DNA of 64,000 nt from Xiphydria camelus (GCA_963678675.1 OY783192.1:7202001-7266000); one strand, 5' to 3'; shown: positions 12,730-24,280, counted from the stretch's first letter. Numbers and translations: made by a program. The notes: generated from the letters alone by a model not told the origin.

Positions 12730-13917
12730 AATAACTATACTGCATCTTCCTTTCTTTATTTTCAAAATATTGTCTCGTGCATAAAAATCACTCATCATCA
12801 ATTTAAAGAGAATAAAATATTCGCGTTACCGTTCTTGGATTAATGCTTAACGCGCAAAGCTGTAAGATTCTATTGGAATATCAAGCCTACGTCAATATGA
12901 CGAACCCGGCTGACGTGTACTTGTACCGTTTGTCGGGCATCGAAAAACCTTTTCCGGGTGTAGAAGATAAAGACGCGTCGGTGTTATAAGGTCAGTGGCT
13001 TAACGTTCATAAAAGGTTCGCGCGCGTAGAATCCTTAGGTGTGCCAGCCGGAGACGCTCTTATGATTTAGCGAGAGTGTTTTCTTACTTTCCCGAACGAC
13101 GGGGGTGGGCGAGAGTGGTGGCGCGTAATCGTTTGTCAAGAGCCCGGTTTCCCGACGAAATAATAGCCTAAGGCACCCTTGCGAAGCGCGCCTAGACTCA
13201 TAGAGAAATCCCCGCGATATTTCACCATTCTCGCTATTAAAGGCTGCTCCATGGATGAAGAGTAACGACGAGTCTTTCGCGCGAACCGCGCGCGCGGCGC
13301 GATTACCAGAAATTCGCGAGAGACCGAGATCGTCGAGTAATATCTCGGTAATATATAATGTCGGTGTCCGCGCGAAGGGAATCCCCTCCGGAGGACGAAC
13401 AGCCGCGTGGCGGAATAGCGGAGAAAAATGCCATACAGCGGCGTTCATAAAGTCCTTTGCCGTATACGTCGAGAGCTTTGTGATTTCTCGCTCTCCATAT
13501 GTGCGGCAACGAGCACGGTTATACTTTAAAGTTTTCCTCGCGCACTTTGGTATACTTATTTGATGTTGCCCGACTGAAATGCGGATACAATTCTATTGTA
13601 CTTTGTCGGCGTAATGAAGAGGTCGAAAAAGATAACATATGGTGAACTATATCGCTAATCATGATCGAAATAGCTGCCTTAATCTAAAACATCGTTGGAC
13701 CCATGTTTATATCGAGTACTCTCCGTGTGAAAGTAGAGAGAGAGAGAGAGAGAGAGAACTTATGTATAGAGAGAAACGACCAAAGAACCAATGATAAACT
13801 CCCCAAGGCTTTACAGTGTACAAAGGAAGGACCTTTGCAAACTCGTCGAACTCTGCACGTGCTTCGACCTTTTCAGATAAACAGAATGAAAGAGATCAGA
13901 ATCGGAGGATATATATA
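12730..13917. other. Anonymous stretch, GC-rich in the middle
   Basis: No gene is recognised. Open frames at 13035-13563 on both strands overlap and have no recognisable domain. A short (GA)n tract lies at 13735-13757. Confidence 0.4.
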
Positions 13918-13919
13918 TA

Positions 13920-14648
13920 CAGGGTGTCCCTAAATATCATGTACAAACGGAAGGAGGTAATTCTTTGGCTTATTTCATGACTAAAAGTTCATATAAACAT
14001 AGGCCCGTAAAAGCTTCGTTACTGATCTACAGGGCGTTGAAATTTCAAAATTTTTTTAGATAACGCGGTTTTTGTAGCAATGATTTATTACAATAAGAAA
14101 AACCTAAATAACAAACATAAGAAAACAACGTTACAAAAACTGCTGAAAGTGACCTCTAACCCTTACACATGCCTCCGCTCTTCTTCTCATTGATTCCCGG
14201 ACTCTTTGGAACATTCCCGGAGTATTTCTTACGGTTTTTTCTCGATAGCAGTGGCAGATACGAAAAAACTACAAGAGACCAAAAAGATTGTAAACAAGAC
14301 AGAAAATTTATATTTAGTTTTTTAGAATCTACCAGAGGCGCACCGCGAAAAAGTTCAGGGGGAGAAAATGGGGCACGACCCCTAAAAAAAACCCCTGTAG
14401 ATTCTCACAACCATTTGACATGCCCAATGATATAAGCCCTACAGCATAACCTACATTCCAAGTTTGAGCTAAATATCTTAAAAACTGCATGAGCTATAAA
14501 AAAAAACTTTTAAAATTTTAAAATTTCAACACCCTATAGATCAGTAACGAACCTTTTAAGGGGACCTATGTTTATAAGAACTTTTAGTCATGAAATAAGC
14601 CAAAGAATTACTTCCTTTCGTTTGTACATTATATTTAGGGACACCCTG
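13920..14648. mobile_element. Deleted Tc1/mariner-type element with CAGGGTGTCCC ends
   Basis: TA flanks both sides (13918-13919 and 14649-14650). The left end CAGGGTGTCCCTAAATAT is mirrored at the right. The inverted arms, about 160 bases each, include GATCTA.AGGG.GTTGAAATTT on the left side. The interior keeps a transposase tail on the minus strand (14131-14235), so this is an internally deleted copy of a coding element rather than an unrelated MITE. Confidence 0.85.
14131..14235 (-). pseudogene. C-terminal remnant of a Tc1/mariner-type transposase
   Basis: Read on the minus strand, the last codons before a TAA stop at 14131-14133 give RNTPGMFQRVRESMRRR, then AEACVRVRGHFQQFL. This matches the usual end of Tc1/mariner-type transposases, where a helix with RVR..M..R is followed by C...NG.HFEHLL. 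The intact transposase at 27827-28909 ends in a comparable way (FEKVREEFQNR, then NGNHFENLL). The rest of the gene is missing, including the catalytic Asp residues. I infer that deletion between the arms produced this short copy. Confidence 0.65.
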
Positions 14649-15411
14649 TATATATATACGGGGTGTTCTCAAATCTCTGACCCAGAGGAAAACCCTATGT
14701 TCATTAAAAATTTACGGACATAATGCAATTGATTTTATTGAAATCCGTTAAGAATCTACGAAGAAATTAATTATTAAAAAGTAATTAATATTTTGAATGT
14801 ATTCGGCATTTATGACGTTATATCAAGGCTCATGAAGGTAATCGCATAATAATATATTGCGGGATTTTTTTTTTGATCAAGAGCAAGCGCTTAGAATTCA
14901 CAAATAGGACTTAGAGGAGAGGAGCCAAGCGATAATAAATAATATTCTGCCTATACAATCTTTAAATTTATAACAGTAAAAATAATTAGAAAGGTAGAAT
15001 TTTTCCCGATGTATTAGGGAAAATTCCCAAAAATATTTGGTAATTTCAGAATTTCCTACACTTTCGGTAATATTCCCGAGTAGTACGGTATTTTTCCCTA
15101 AAAAGTAGGGAATTTTACCAAAATATTAAGGAAGTGTTTTTCCACTTTAGTTCGGATAAATTTCGTGCAAAAAGTTCGGGGAAATTCTCGAAATTGTTTA
15201 CAGTCTAAGTAATATCGGTTATCGATAGTGCACTATCATATCATCAAAGATATGCTGTCATTTGCACGTATCTTAGGCATTGAAGTGCACCCAACTTCAG
15301 TTCCCTCCAGTTTCGGTACAAGGAACGAGAAAGGTGGCGGGAAAGTATGCAAGGGATGCAACGGCCACTTAACCGGGACTCTATTGTAGACTGGATTTTT
15401 CACGATATATA
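14649..15411. other. AT-rich stretch with a lone element end and short palindromic repeats
   Basis: TACGGGGTGTTCTCAAATC starts at 14657, directly beyond the previous element, and looks like another CAGGGTG-type left end; no partner is visible. At about 15000-15140, variants of AGGGAATTTTACC and its complement recur several times and can form small hairpins. No gene. Confidence 0.4.
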
Positions 15412-16430
15412 TTGGGTTGGTAAATAAGTTCGTTCGGTATTTTTAGAGTTAAATGAAACACAAATTATTTAATATACAAAATAAATTCTAATCAATTATG
15501 TATTGACCATTATTATCTATGACCTTTTGCCATTTTGCCGCCAATTTCATTATGTTCGTAGAACGTCTGAGGCTTGTCGGCTAAAAACTGATTCAGGTGT
15601 CCTTTGACAGTCTCCTTATCAACGAAGGTTTTCTCGTTCAGAGAATTTTGCAACGACCGAAATAAGTGATAATCCGAAGGTGCCAAATCGGGTGAATATG
15701 GAGGATGAGGCAAAACATCCCAGCCAAGACTTATCAATTTTTTTCAGATAGCTAATGATGTATGCGGTTTTGCATTATTCTGGTTAAAGACGACTCCCTT
15801 CCGATTTGCCAATTTTGAACGTTTTGTGCATATTGCTTCGTTCAATTTCGTTAACTATGAGCAGTATACGATTGAATCGATTGTCCTGCCTGACGGTAAA
15901 TCTTCGTAAAAAAGTAACACCCCTTTATAATCCCACCATACGGAGAGCATGATCTTTTTCGAATGCAATCCCGCCATTGATGTTTCCGCAGCGAATCGTA
16001 GATGGATATGCTAGTGGCCAAATTTGCCTCGGACACAATGCATGTGGTACCTAAACATTGAGCCGAAAAACGTATCCTAGTTGGTGCAAGTAGTTTTCTA
16101 CGCTTGCATGGGATACATTAAGTGCTGTAGCAATCTCTCGTACTGATTGGGGTGGATTTTTATCGGCCATATCCTTGATAACACTTGAATCGATCTCGAT
16201 CGGGCGCGACAGCGTGCGCTTCTTCAAATGCCGATCGATACTTCGAGGCAACAGCGAAGTCTGGTACGGTGGTCTCCCGTCGATTTCCAAACTGTTATGA
16301 TGAATTCTCTTAGCCCTTTCTCCAGATGCGTTGGTATCCTGCAATCCTGCCATTCAATCAGCCATAAAGTTGCTGCAAAAATTACGTCATCTGTCTGACT
16401 GGGTAGCTCTATAGTGTATTTTACCACTGA
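15412..16430 (-). mobile_element. Decayed mariner element
   Basis: TA (15410-15411) is followed by TTGGGTTGGTAAATAAGTTC, a classical mariner terminal repeat, forming the 3' end of a minus-strand element. The matching 5' terminal repeat is not recognisable near 16430, so that end is truncated or mutated. The transposase inside is broken in several places. Confidence 0.88.
15489..16353 (-). pseudogene. Mariner transposase pseudogene
   Basis: Minus-strand reading shows the second helix-turn-helix of a mariner transposase (SVREIATALNVSHASVENYL, then HQLGYV) near 16070-16150. Lower down come a diverged central part with KDHALRMVG, then AKPHTS, then PPYSPDLAPSDYHLFRSLQN at about 15650-15710, and an ending KWQKVIDNNGQYIID before a stop at 15489-15491. 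The HDNARPH-type motif reads QNNAKPH, so the second catalytic Asp is Asn. Stops follow AKPHTSLAI and the VWWD region, and several frameshifts are needed to connect the parts. Family length is about 345 residues; this copy covers perhaps 290. It cannot make active enzyme. The DYHLF motif and terminal repeat place it in the DD34D mariner group; I do not assign a subfamily. Confidence 0.9.
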
Positions 16431-16834
16431 TCCGAACTGCGTGTACCGCTCATTTCATAAGATGTAAGAGTGTATCTGGTTGGGGATGAATTTCCAACGT
16501 AAGGGTTGGTCAAAACGCGGCAAGTTCTTTTTTATGAAAATGTTGTTATAAATTTTCTTAGTCGAATTTTTTAGCAACTTGATTTACAATAATTTTCCTT
16601 TCAAATGGTGCCTTTTACATTTTATATATAAATCTTGAACATGGCGATCTTAATTGAGTTCAAATCTTCTTTGGAGAGTATTTTACGTATCAATTTTTGT
16701 TGGCACTGAATGAACATGCCGCCTTTTTTTACAGAGAATCTGTTTTTGTGGGTCAAAAGTATACCCCACTATTTTTGTGTGAGACCGTGCTATCTATCCG
16801 ATCGCGACAGAAAAAGAAAAGGCAAGGAAAAGGT
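16431..16834. other. Short anonymous segment between two transposon relics
   Basis: AGGGTTGGTCAAAACGCGG at about 16501 faintly resembles a second mariner end in direct orientation. Nothing else is recognisable. The piggyBac-like reading begins beyond this segment. Confidence 0.3.
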
Positions 16835-17264
16835 GGCTAGGTGCTCTCGCCGATGGTCTTTGACTGCGTTTTTCGCAATGATGGATTTGGTTGTAATAAA
16901 TGCGCAGATTATTTGTTTAGAAAATACAAAAATTAAATTTGCTCGCAGAAAGATCCTCGGGGACCTTGCTAGAGAACTCACCAAGCCCTGGATTATCAAA
17001 CGTCTAAAACTTCCAAACCTCACAGCAGAATTGCGAAATTCAATGAAGGCCTTCATCGGTTACAAGGACGAGAACCACAACGAGCTCACTACAAGAAATA
17101 AATGTCAATACTGTCCGAAGAAATTGAATCAGAAGACTACCGTCCGCTGTACCACCTGCAATGTCTTCATCTGTGGCCAGCACACACGCTCAGTTTGCGA
17201 TAAATGTTATGCTTGTGATAATAGGTTTCTGACACTTGAGTATAGGTCTAGTCATGATCGTTGA
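16710..17264 (+). pseudogene. piggyBac-type transposase, C-terminal fragment
   Basis: The open frame has 184 codons, but piggyBac-like sequence starts only at about residue 42, with RRWSLTAFFAMMDLVVINAQ. This matches the RW...FF.M.D....NA stretch that follows the third catalytic Asp in DDE_Tnp_1_7 transposases. RRKILGDLARELTKPWI follows. The C-terminal cysteine-rich domain is CQYCPKK, then CTTCNVFICGQHT, then VCDKCYACD, the usual zinc-binding tail for end recognition. The catalytic core upstream is absent and the first ~40 residues are unrelated. Family proteins have about 550-600 residues, so roughly the last quarter remains. A matching element end lies at 17748. Confidence 0.85.
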
Positions 17265-17752
17265 TATATGTATAGATAATGTTTTGCGATAAGGATTCAT
17301 TTTCGTTAATTAACGTGGTGGACCTTTCGTCTCTTGTGCTAAGCTACTTCTAGTTTTTTTTACTTTTACAGAAGAATTTGTCGAAAGTGTGCAAATTTTT
17401 ATAGAAAGGACAAAAGTAAAAATAAAATTTATGTTCCTGTAAGTTATTAATACATTTGAAATGTATGTATTTCTATGGATGTTTGCAAAATGCATAATTA
17501 AAAAATTTTTATTCAGTTAATTATTATTAGTGAGTGTATTATATTAATTATTATAACTATAAGCGCGAAAGAAAAAGAAATAAAAACTTCAGAATTTTTA
17601 AAAAACGTTTTTGTAGTTAATTTTGTATGTGAAATTCGCGCGCATCACTGAACGTCAATGTGGCAACAGCGTGCTCCGTTTAGCACGGCGGCTCAGCGTT
17701 CGCCATGCGACCACCTAAGGTCGTAGGTTTCTAGCGAGTTACGAAGGGTTAA
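17265..17752 (+). mobile_element. 3' end of the piggyBac-type element
   Basis: The untranslated tail of the fragment ends with GCGAGTTACGAAGGG followed by TTAA (17749-17752). Read in reverse this is TTAA plus CCCTTCGTAACTCGC, close to the ends of the short element at 167-921 (CCCTTCGTTGCTCACG). No left end is found upstream, so the element is 5' truncated. The similar ends suggest the two elements belong to related families. Confidence 0.7.
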
Positions 17753-17820
17753 TGAGTAATAAATTAGTGATAACCGACGTACGAATCACTTCGCCCTTCC
17801 GGGAGTTCATCTGAGAATTA

Positions 17821-20133
17821 GTCCAGGCGTCAGAGCAAAAAAAAACATAGAGATCACGAAAAAATTGCTACAAAAGGTTTCATTGTCTTAAGCAGTTCTT
17901 TAAATAGTCAATATTAATAAACAAAAAAATAATACTCGAACTCGCCCCGGAACCGATTATTTAAACAAGTGAAATGGACGCTTTTTAGGTTTTTTAATGA
18001 ATAACTCGAAAAATATAAATTTTAGAATAAAAATCGTTATTATCAATTTTGCTGCTTTATAAATTTTCTACAAAAAAGTCTGTACACTTTTTTACGTACC
18101 AACTATAGTTTACGAGATACAGCCCCGAGATGCGAATAGTCATGGTAGCACTGCAATATCCGACGCTCTATGCTAAATATTTTATTATATGGTTTTAACA
18201 AGATACCTCCTCTTCATTTTTCCATGACTACATTAGGTATAAGCAAAACAGAGAAGAGTCTGCTTTATACGAATATTTCACACCATCCAATACTCAATTA
18301 CCAGTTAATAAAACGATACATGTTGTGGGTGGTAGATACCTTCTTCATCGGGTACTATGGTAACAGAATGAAACTTTCGAAGAAATCACGAATAAGTATG
18401 TGCAATACATGCAAAGGCATTTTCAACCTCACACAGCATAATTATCTTCGATGGATACCCAGATGATGCCCATATGAAAAGCACGAAATACGCTGAACGA
18501 TTGAGAAGGCAGCAGAAACAAACCTCGGTGGATATTATATTTGATTTAATAATGAAAGTGGTGGTTTCACAAGAGAAATTTTTGACTAATGACACTAATA
18601 AAAGCAGACTCATTACAGCATTGAATGATAAACTCGGCAGTGCGGGTTTTATTACTAAACAAGCATACGAAGATGCAGATAGTTTGATAGTTACTTCTGC
18701 TAAAGAAATAGCACAAAATTACGAAGCTGTGGTAATTGTTGGTAAAGACATCGATTTATTAGTTCTTATGACAGGGCTTGACCCTGTTCATGAAAATATC
18801 TACTTCTTAAAACCGAGTAAAGGAAAAGCTTAAGAGAAATTATATACAACTGAAAGTTTTCAATTTCCATCGATTCGCAAGTTCCTTCTGTTCCTCCACG
18901 CTTTCAGTGGTTGTGACACAACTTCAGCATTTTTTTGAATGGGCAAAACAAAACACGCCAAGTTATTATAAAATGATAATGATCTGCATAAAATTATCTC
19001 ACAATTTCTTTGTACACACTCTCATCCCGATCACCTCGATTTTGCAGCTCAAAAATTCATTTTGGCTTTATATGGAGCCAAAAAAAACACTAATGTATTT
19101 GGATCAATTTTGGTTTCAGTGTTTCGCAAAAGCTTCCACCAAAAATTCATTTAATTTGGCATCTTTACCTCCAACTCGAGATGCTACAAGGCTACATGCT
19201 CTCCGGGTATATCACCAAATCCAAAGCTGGAGTGGTAATCATTTGAATCCTACCGATTGGGGTTGGAGACAAACAGTGAATAGCTTACTACCCTGTACCA
19301 CCACTTCTCCTGTTGCCCCAGAAGAATTGTTACAAACCATTTGCTGTAAATGTCTTAAAGGCTGTACAGGCAACTGTAGCTGCTGCAAAGTTGGGCTCCA
19401 CTGTTCCGTGATCTGTCTAAATTGCCAAGGGAAAAGCTGCTCTAATACTGATAACAATATTGACATTTTGAAGAAGAAATCGATGAGTTGATAAACATCG
19501 ATGTTGAACAATTCCTTTCCGTGGAAATAGAAGAAGAAGAAGCAAGTACAGATGAGAGTGATTCTGATTCAAACCTTCGTTCACCAGCTCTCAGAAGAAG
19601 AAAAAATTGAAATATGTAACAACAAATTTATTTTACCGATTTAAATGTATTTTTAACAAAGAAAGTATTCTTCATGTTTTAAATTTTTTGCTTAAGATTA
19701 ATTTTTAATTGAAAATCAACAAGTTCTGCCTTTTTTTATATTATAATAAATTTTACTGCTTCATATGGACGTTGATAAAACCTGAATGTGTATATTACTT
19801 AAAAATACGGAAGCCCCACAAAGTTTCACGCGATTCGAGAGCCGTATCTCGTAAACTATTGGTCGGATCTAAAGAAGTGTACAGACGTTTTTGTAGAAAA
19901 TTTATCAAGGAATAAAATTGATAAGAACTATTTTTATTTTAAAATTGATATTTTTTTCGAGTTATTCATAAAAAACCTAAAAAGCGTCCATTTCACTTGT
20001 TTAAACAATCGGTTCCAGGACGAGTTCGAGTATTATTTTTCTATTTCTACATATTGACCTCCCAAACAACAGATTCAGCCAATAAAACCGTTTGTAGGAA
20101 TTTTTTCGACCTCAAAATACCTGACGACTGGAC
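17821..20133 (+). mobile_element. 2.3-kb long-TIR element carrying a nuclease-like gene
   Basis: Two inverted arms of about 320-340 bases enclose the element (17821-18145 and about 19795-20133). They start GTCCAGGCGTCAG on the left and GTCCAGTCGTCAG read inwards from the right. The arms share long stretches such as AATAATACTCGAACTCG, AACAAGTGAAATGGACGC and TAGTTTACGAGATAC. The flanks GAATTA (17815-17820) and GAAATA (20134-20139) could be a diverged target duplication. The only gene visible between the arms is the decayed reading frame at 18319-19491. No DDE transposase is recognisable. The arms differ by many substitutions, so the insertion is old. Confidence 0.75.
18319..19491 (+). pseudogene. 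Decayed PIN/FEN-like protein with a C-terminal cysteine-rich (CXC-like) tail
   Basis: Reading across three frames gives a coherent order of motifs. GGRYLLHRVLW comes first, then a TAA at 18361. ETFEEITNKYVQYMQRHF follows, then after a shift IIIFDGYPDDAH (18438), KYAERLRR, EDADSLIV (18669) and VGKDIDLLVLM (about 18741). After a stop at 18831 comes FLHAFSGCDTTSAFF (about 18890), then another stop. The final frame has LASLPPTRDATRLHALRVYH, NPTDWGW, APEELLQTICCKC and GCTGNCSCCKVGLHCSVICL (to about 19410). I recall repetitive uncharacterised arthropod proteins with GCDTTS and a CXC-like tail; that is memory, not a search. FDG, the acidic EDAD and D.DLL resemble the metal-binding acids of FEN/PIN nucleases; this is inference. 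At least two shifts and several stops make it dead. Confidence 0.6.
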
Positions 20134-21270
20134 GAAATAGCGAATACGATGATCTCACGAGGAATGGCAATCGATCAAAGTATCCGGCGTTTTTAAAATG
20201 TTCGCTCTATAAGCAATTCGATTTTAGAACTAAATTGGTCCATCGGGGGATCAATTCAATTGAATAAAGTAAAAAGGGAAGCGACTATATAACTCGGGAA
20301 CTTTCTTTCCTCATAGATTTTTTCTATAAGCAGCTCGCCCGTTTCGCTGTTACTAAAAATGTTAGCCAAAAACGCCGAGAAGGGGTTCGACCAAGCCTCG
20401 ACTCGCCATTCAAAGAGTAATATCCCACCCGTTGATATTCAGAGAGTGTCGGCCAATCTGGAGTAGCTGTAGAGTCTGACGCCGAGGAGGAACGGGGCGA
20501 GAGATTGTATGGTGAGACATTAGCATGCTGCCACTGGGCCCCGTGCGGTTATCAACACTGGATTGCTCACCGCGTGTCTCGACTTCCAACCTAGCCCACA
20601 TTACAGCCCCCTTTTCGTTTCTATACCATCTCCACGAAACACCTACATCCTTCTTCGCTCTTCTCTCCTTGGAGCGCGAGCTTTTCATTCTCCCCGTGAT
20701 ACCAACTACGCCCGTTGTGCGAGTAGCAGGGTCGACAGTTTTCTATTATTCGGAGAATGAAGGATCCGATGAAGCAATAAGATATCGACACGACCGTCCG
20801 GATTGCAAATCTTTACGAAAACTGAATAGGAACGACGATCGTAGAGAAGCGAATTTCCTCCACCGGTCGGTGGTCTTAACTCGCTAACGCTCGGCGTTGC
20901 CTAGTTTATAGGGCTTTAACACGATCTGCTTGCGATAATCACGAGGTCGCGACCTCGTATCCACTCGGTTACCTCGAAGCTCGACGAAGTCACGCGATAC
21001 GTCGACATGCGATTAAAAGAAAAAGCGTGTGGGGGCTCGTCGCGTTGCAGTAGTGCCAGGCATGCTTAAATATAGTCGCGTTCATCGATTTCCGATCGTT
21101 CTCATTGGTCACTTTTGTCGAAATTTATTTTTCCGCGCATATTATCTAATTTCAGTCGACGGCGGTTGTGATAATCCAATAACCGTACCAGTATCCGGCA
21201 AATAACTTTAACCATTGCAAAATTAGTTTCGGTAAATCGCATTAAAAACTTTCGAGTTTTTGTTCTATAA
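20134..21270. other. Anonymous stretch
   Basis: No gene or repeat is supported. Open frames at 20410-20887 on both strands overlap and have no recognisable domain. Confidence 0.4.
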
Positions 21271-21273
21271 ATG

Positions 21274-21360
21274 AGACTAGCGGAGGACAGGAAAAGATGG
21301 AGAATGGTATCAAACCAGTCTTAGGACTGATAACTTTATGATGATGATGAAATGATACAG
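21274..21360 (+). pseudogene. 3' tail of a non-LTR retrotransposon
   Basis: The frame from 21274 reads RLAEDRKRWRMVSNQS and then a TAG at 21322-21324. A short tail follows that contains ATGATGATGATGAAATGAT. An L..DR..WR motif just before the stop, then a short TGA-rich microsatellite tail, is how many non-LTR (RTE-like) reverse transcriptase genes end. Only about 90 bases remain, as expected of an extremely 5'-truncated insertion. The family assignment is tentative because so little is left. Confidence 0.5.
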
Positions 21361-24199
21361 ATGTAATGGTGGCTAGTTAACTATTCGTAGTTATTTAAAT
21401 GTGGAGAAGAAGAATAGAAGATTAAATATTCACACCGCGTTTTTCTAAAAACCCTATTTTTTATTTACATCGCTTAAATTTCCTAGAGTAGACTTGATGT
21501 CAGCGCGATTTCATTAACTCCGTCGTTTACTCGCGATACGTCCACGTGGAAAACGACGTCGCGGAAGTCTCGTTACATCTCATAAGAGGACAATACAGAA
21601 ACCTCACCGATCTACCATCAATCTGACAATTACAAAAGTCTCTCCGCCTGAGTTCACTTGTCGCGCCAAACGCCTCTTCGGGGACCGGGATATAACAATA
21701 TCGTATCACACACAAACACATAGCAAGGTACTGTCAAAACCAGAAACGAGCTGAAGGAGCGTGAAAGGGTCTGCTATTGGCCGTTCGGCCTGATAAGGGT
21801 GTGCTACAATGGTTCGCGATCCAAACCACCCGCGAGAGGTCGAAGACGCGCGTGCAGTAACACCCCGGAAGCGACAAAGATTTGTACGCGCGACTCTGGA
21901 AGGGATTTATTTCTTTTTCCTCGGATCGCGCGCATTGCAAATAATGGACGCTGGTGATGGCAAATACTTAAATGGGACGGTGGAATTAGAATCGCTTTAC
22001 CACGTGTGCTCCAGCATAATTTCAGGAACGCTCGGGATCGTTTCTCTGTTTTCCTTGGGATACCGTGGCGAACCGGGACGGAGAGGACTAGCGCTTCTAA
22101 TTTGTGATATCACACCGCTCGAACGAGGGCTTCCGACGTTACGCTCGTACGTGCTGGAGGGCGAATCGGAGGCCAGTTGGTCTGCCACTGACGCTTGACA
22201 TTGATTGCATCCCTCGGGAGCAACCCGCATAACTGGTCGTAGAAGTACACGGGCGTATGTGGGCCAAAACCTGACCGCCGCGTCGGTGCCGTCTCCTTGG
22301 AGCCTTGAGGATTCCGGCACGCACTCCAGACGTGAAAGCTCGGGGCTCGGCTGTCTCTCTCACTATGCATCGGAAGTTCCCCGATCTCGCGATAATTAGG
22401 ACACAGCCTCGAGAGTTTTACGTTACATAAAGCCCAGTCCGTCGGCCACTGTCTCTTCTTTGTACGTATACACTGAAAAAAGTATTTAGCTAATCCAGCT
22501 ATATTTCTGGCTGCCTCAGACACAACTAGAAATATATTTCTAGCGTAGCGCGCAAGAATTCTTGCTATTGCGAAGAAAATTATCACTGCAATTACTAGAA
22601 TTTTCTAGTTGTGGCCAAATTTTTTTGAGTGTAGATGTATTTATGTAGGATGAAGCAATAACTTCATACACATTTAAAACGTGTCTTCAGTTTTTTGTGA
22701 TGCGGAGGAATTGTTCTCTTATGCATGTGTGGTGGTAAAGAAGATATGTTACATTGGTGGATATATCTAAAGGATTTCTTCTTATTCCATATAACGCTAT
22801 ACGCGAGAGAAAATCTTTAAATATTATAGGAATAAGCACCACAATACGTAAAAAAATCACCGCTAAAATAAAGTAAACAATAATACGCTTTTCATTTCCG
22901 ATCCGTAACCCTCCCTCTCATTACCCCTCGTAGAAAGCAGACAGGTTCGAAGTTGAGTCGAGTGTAAACGTATTTGTATAGGTATCTACCTGCGCAGCAC
23001 ACCCATCCCCGGATATCTAGTGCGAAATATCCGGGGCACGTATTTGCATACATTGCGGGCGATGCAGCGGGAATTGGCAAAGCTGGTTCAGAGAAAATAG
23101 CTGGGTTCAAATTGCTTCGCGACCGCTCGACCGTTCGCAACGTCCCGCGGGTGGAGACGGACGGTAAAATAGCGAGCGTACCACCGCGGTGGCGGTCTGC
23201 TCGGATGTAAAACAAAGATCATTTAGTGATAGCAAATGTATGTTCTGCGCGGAATGAGCCATAAAAATGTCGTAAAGTGCCCCGGAGTTTCGTTCCTGCC
23301 GTCGAAGGCTCGGCGTAGGACGAGATGGTCTGATTCTCATGGACCGCAGTCGTTTCCTTCGCCTCTCCGCGTATTTCCTCTTATCCGAGCGAAGTGGAGC
23401 ATAGGATCGTAATATCAGCGCCAATTTTGGTTACCTCGATTGGGAGAAAAAAATATGCCGAGAGCCACCTCGACGAGTAAAAGCGAAGAGCCCGCGACCG
23501 AAGAGTCACACTGTCATATTTGTCGACGTAATAAATCGAATGGCACGTAATTAAAATATATCGAGTATCTACCCCTTTGCACACATCGGTCTCAGCTATC
23601 AATTATTCTTAATTCGACCGTTTCCCCTCTCGGCGGTGAAAGAGAAGAAAGGAAAAGTGGCGGGGGGAGGAGCGAGGTGGGTGAAGACGGCGAGAAGGAG
23701 GACGGGAAGGGAACCCGGTGGGTTCCCAGGGGTAACTCGGCGGTAGTGCTTAGTCAACTGGTGACGTTGATGGAGATATGCGCGACCTAAAAACCTTTCC
23801 GTAAGACAAATTTCGTTTCGCGCCGTCACAAAAAATGTTTTCCGGACTTTCTCGAGTGGTTGTGTTTACCAAGCCGGGTTAACCCTCCCTCGTCGTCTTC
23901 GCCTTTCCTACTATACACGTCTGCGCACCCCGGAACTTTCGATACCTTACACTCGTTTCCGATAGCGGGAGTCCATGCGTGTCGGTATATAATGCGTTGC
24001 CGGAAGGGATTCATCGTGGGGGTGTGATCGGCATTGAATGCTATTCGACGATAAGGCATTTACGGAAGGAACCGTTTTCGCGAATACGTTGAACCCCTCG
24101 TTCCGCGTTTCTTGTATTTTCGTAGAATAACAAAATTTCGAGAGGAAATGTAAGATTAGAAATAAAGTAAAGGTGCAGGAAAATACGTAAAATATAATA
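21361..24199. other. Mostly anonymous GC-rich stretch
   Basis: No host exon is recognised. Long open frames on both strands at 21809-22586 and 22892-23829 overlap, lack domains and follow local GC content. A small element is present at 22470-22632. Confidence 0.4.
22470..22632. mobile_element. 163-bp MITE-like sequence with ACACTSAAAAAA ends
   Basis: ACACTGAAAAAA on the left and TTTTTTGAGTGT on the right form a 12-bp inverted pair. The interior holds two perfect palindromes, CTAGAAATATATTTCTAG and GCAAGAATTCTTGC. It has no coding capacity, and no target duplication is certain. Confidence 0.5.
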
Positions 24200-24280
24200 T
24201 TAGGTGTACAACTTTGCTTCCGCCGTTTACCAATAGATGGCTCACGAAAAAAAACGGCGGCAGCAAAGTTGTACACCTAA
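24200..24280. mobile_element. 81-bp TA-flanked MITE
   Basis: TTAGGTGTACAACTTTGC, continuing to CCGCCGTTT, is matched inverted at the right end with one or two differences over 29-30 bases. TA lies on each side (24198-24199 and 24281-24282). Only about 20 bases separate the arms. TA targeting suggests a Tc1/mariner-type mover. Confidence 0.85.

Noticed and set aside
13255..13563. 102-codon plus-strand frame in GC-rich DNA
   Set aside because: It overlaps minus-strand frames of similar length and has no recognisable motif.
21809..22586. Open frames up to 158 codons on both strands
   Set aside because: Mutually overlapping with no domain, and part of one frame runs into the MITE at 22470-22632.
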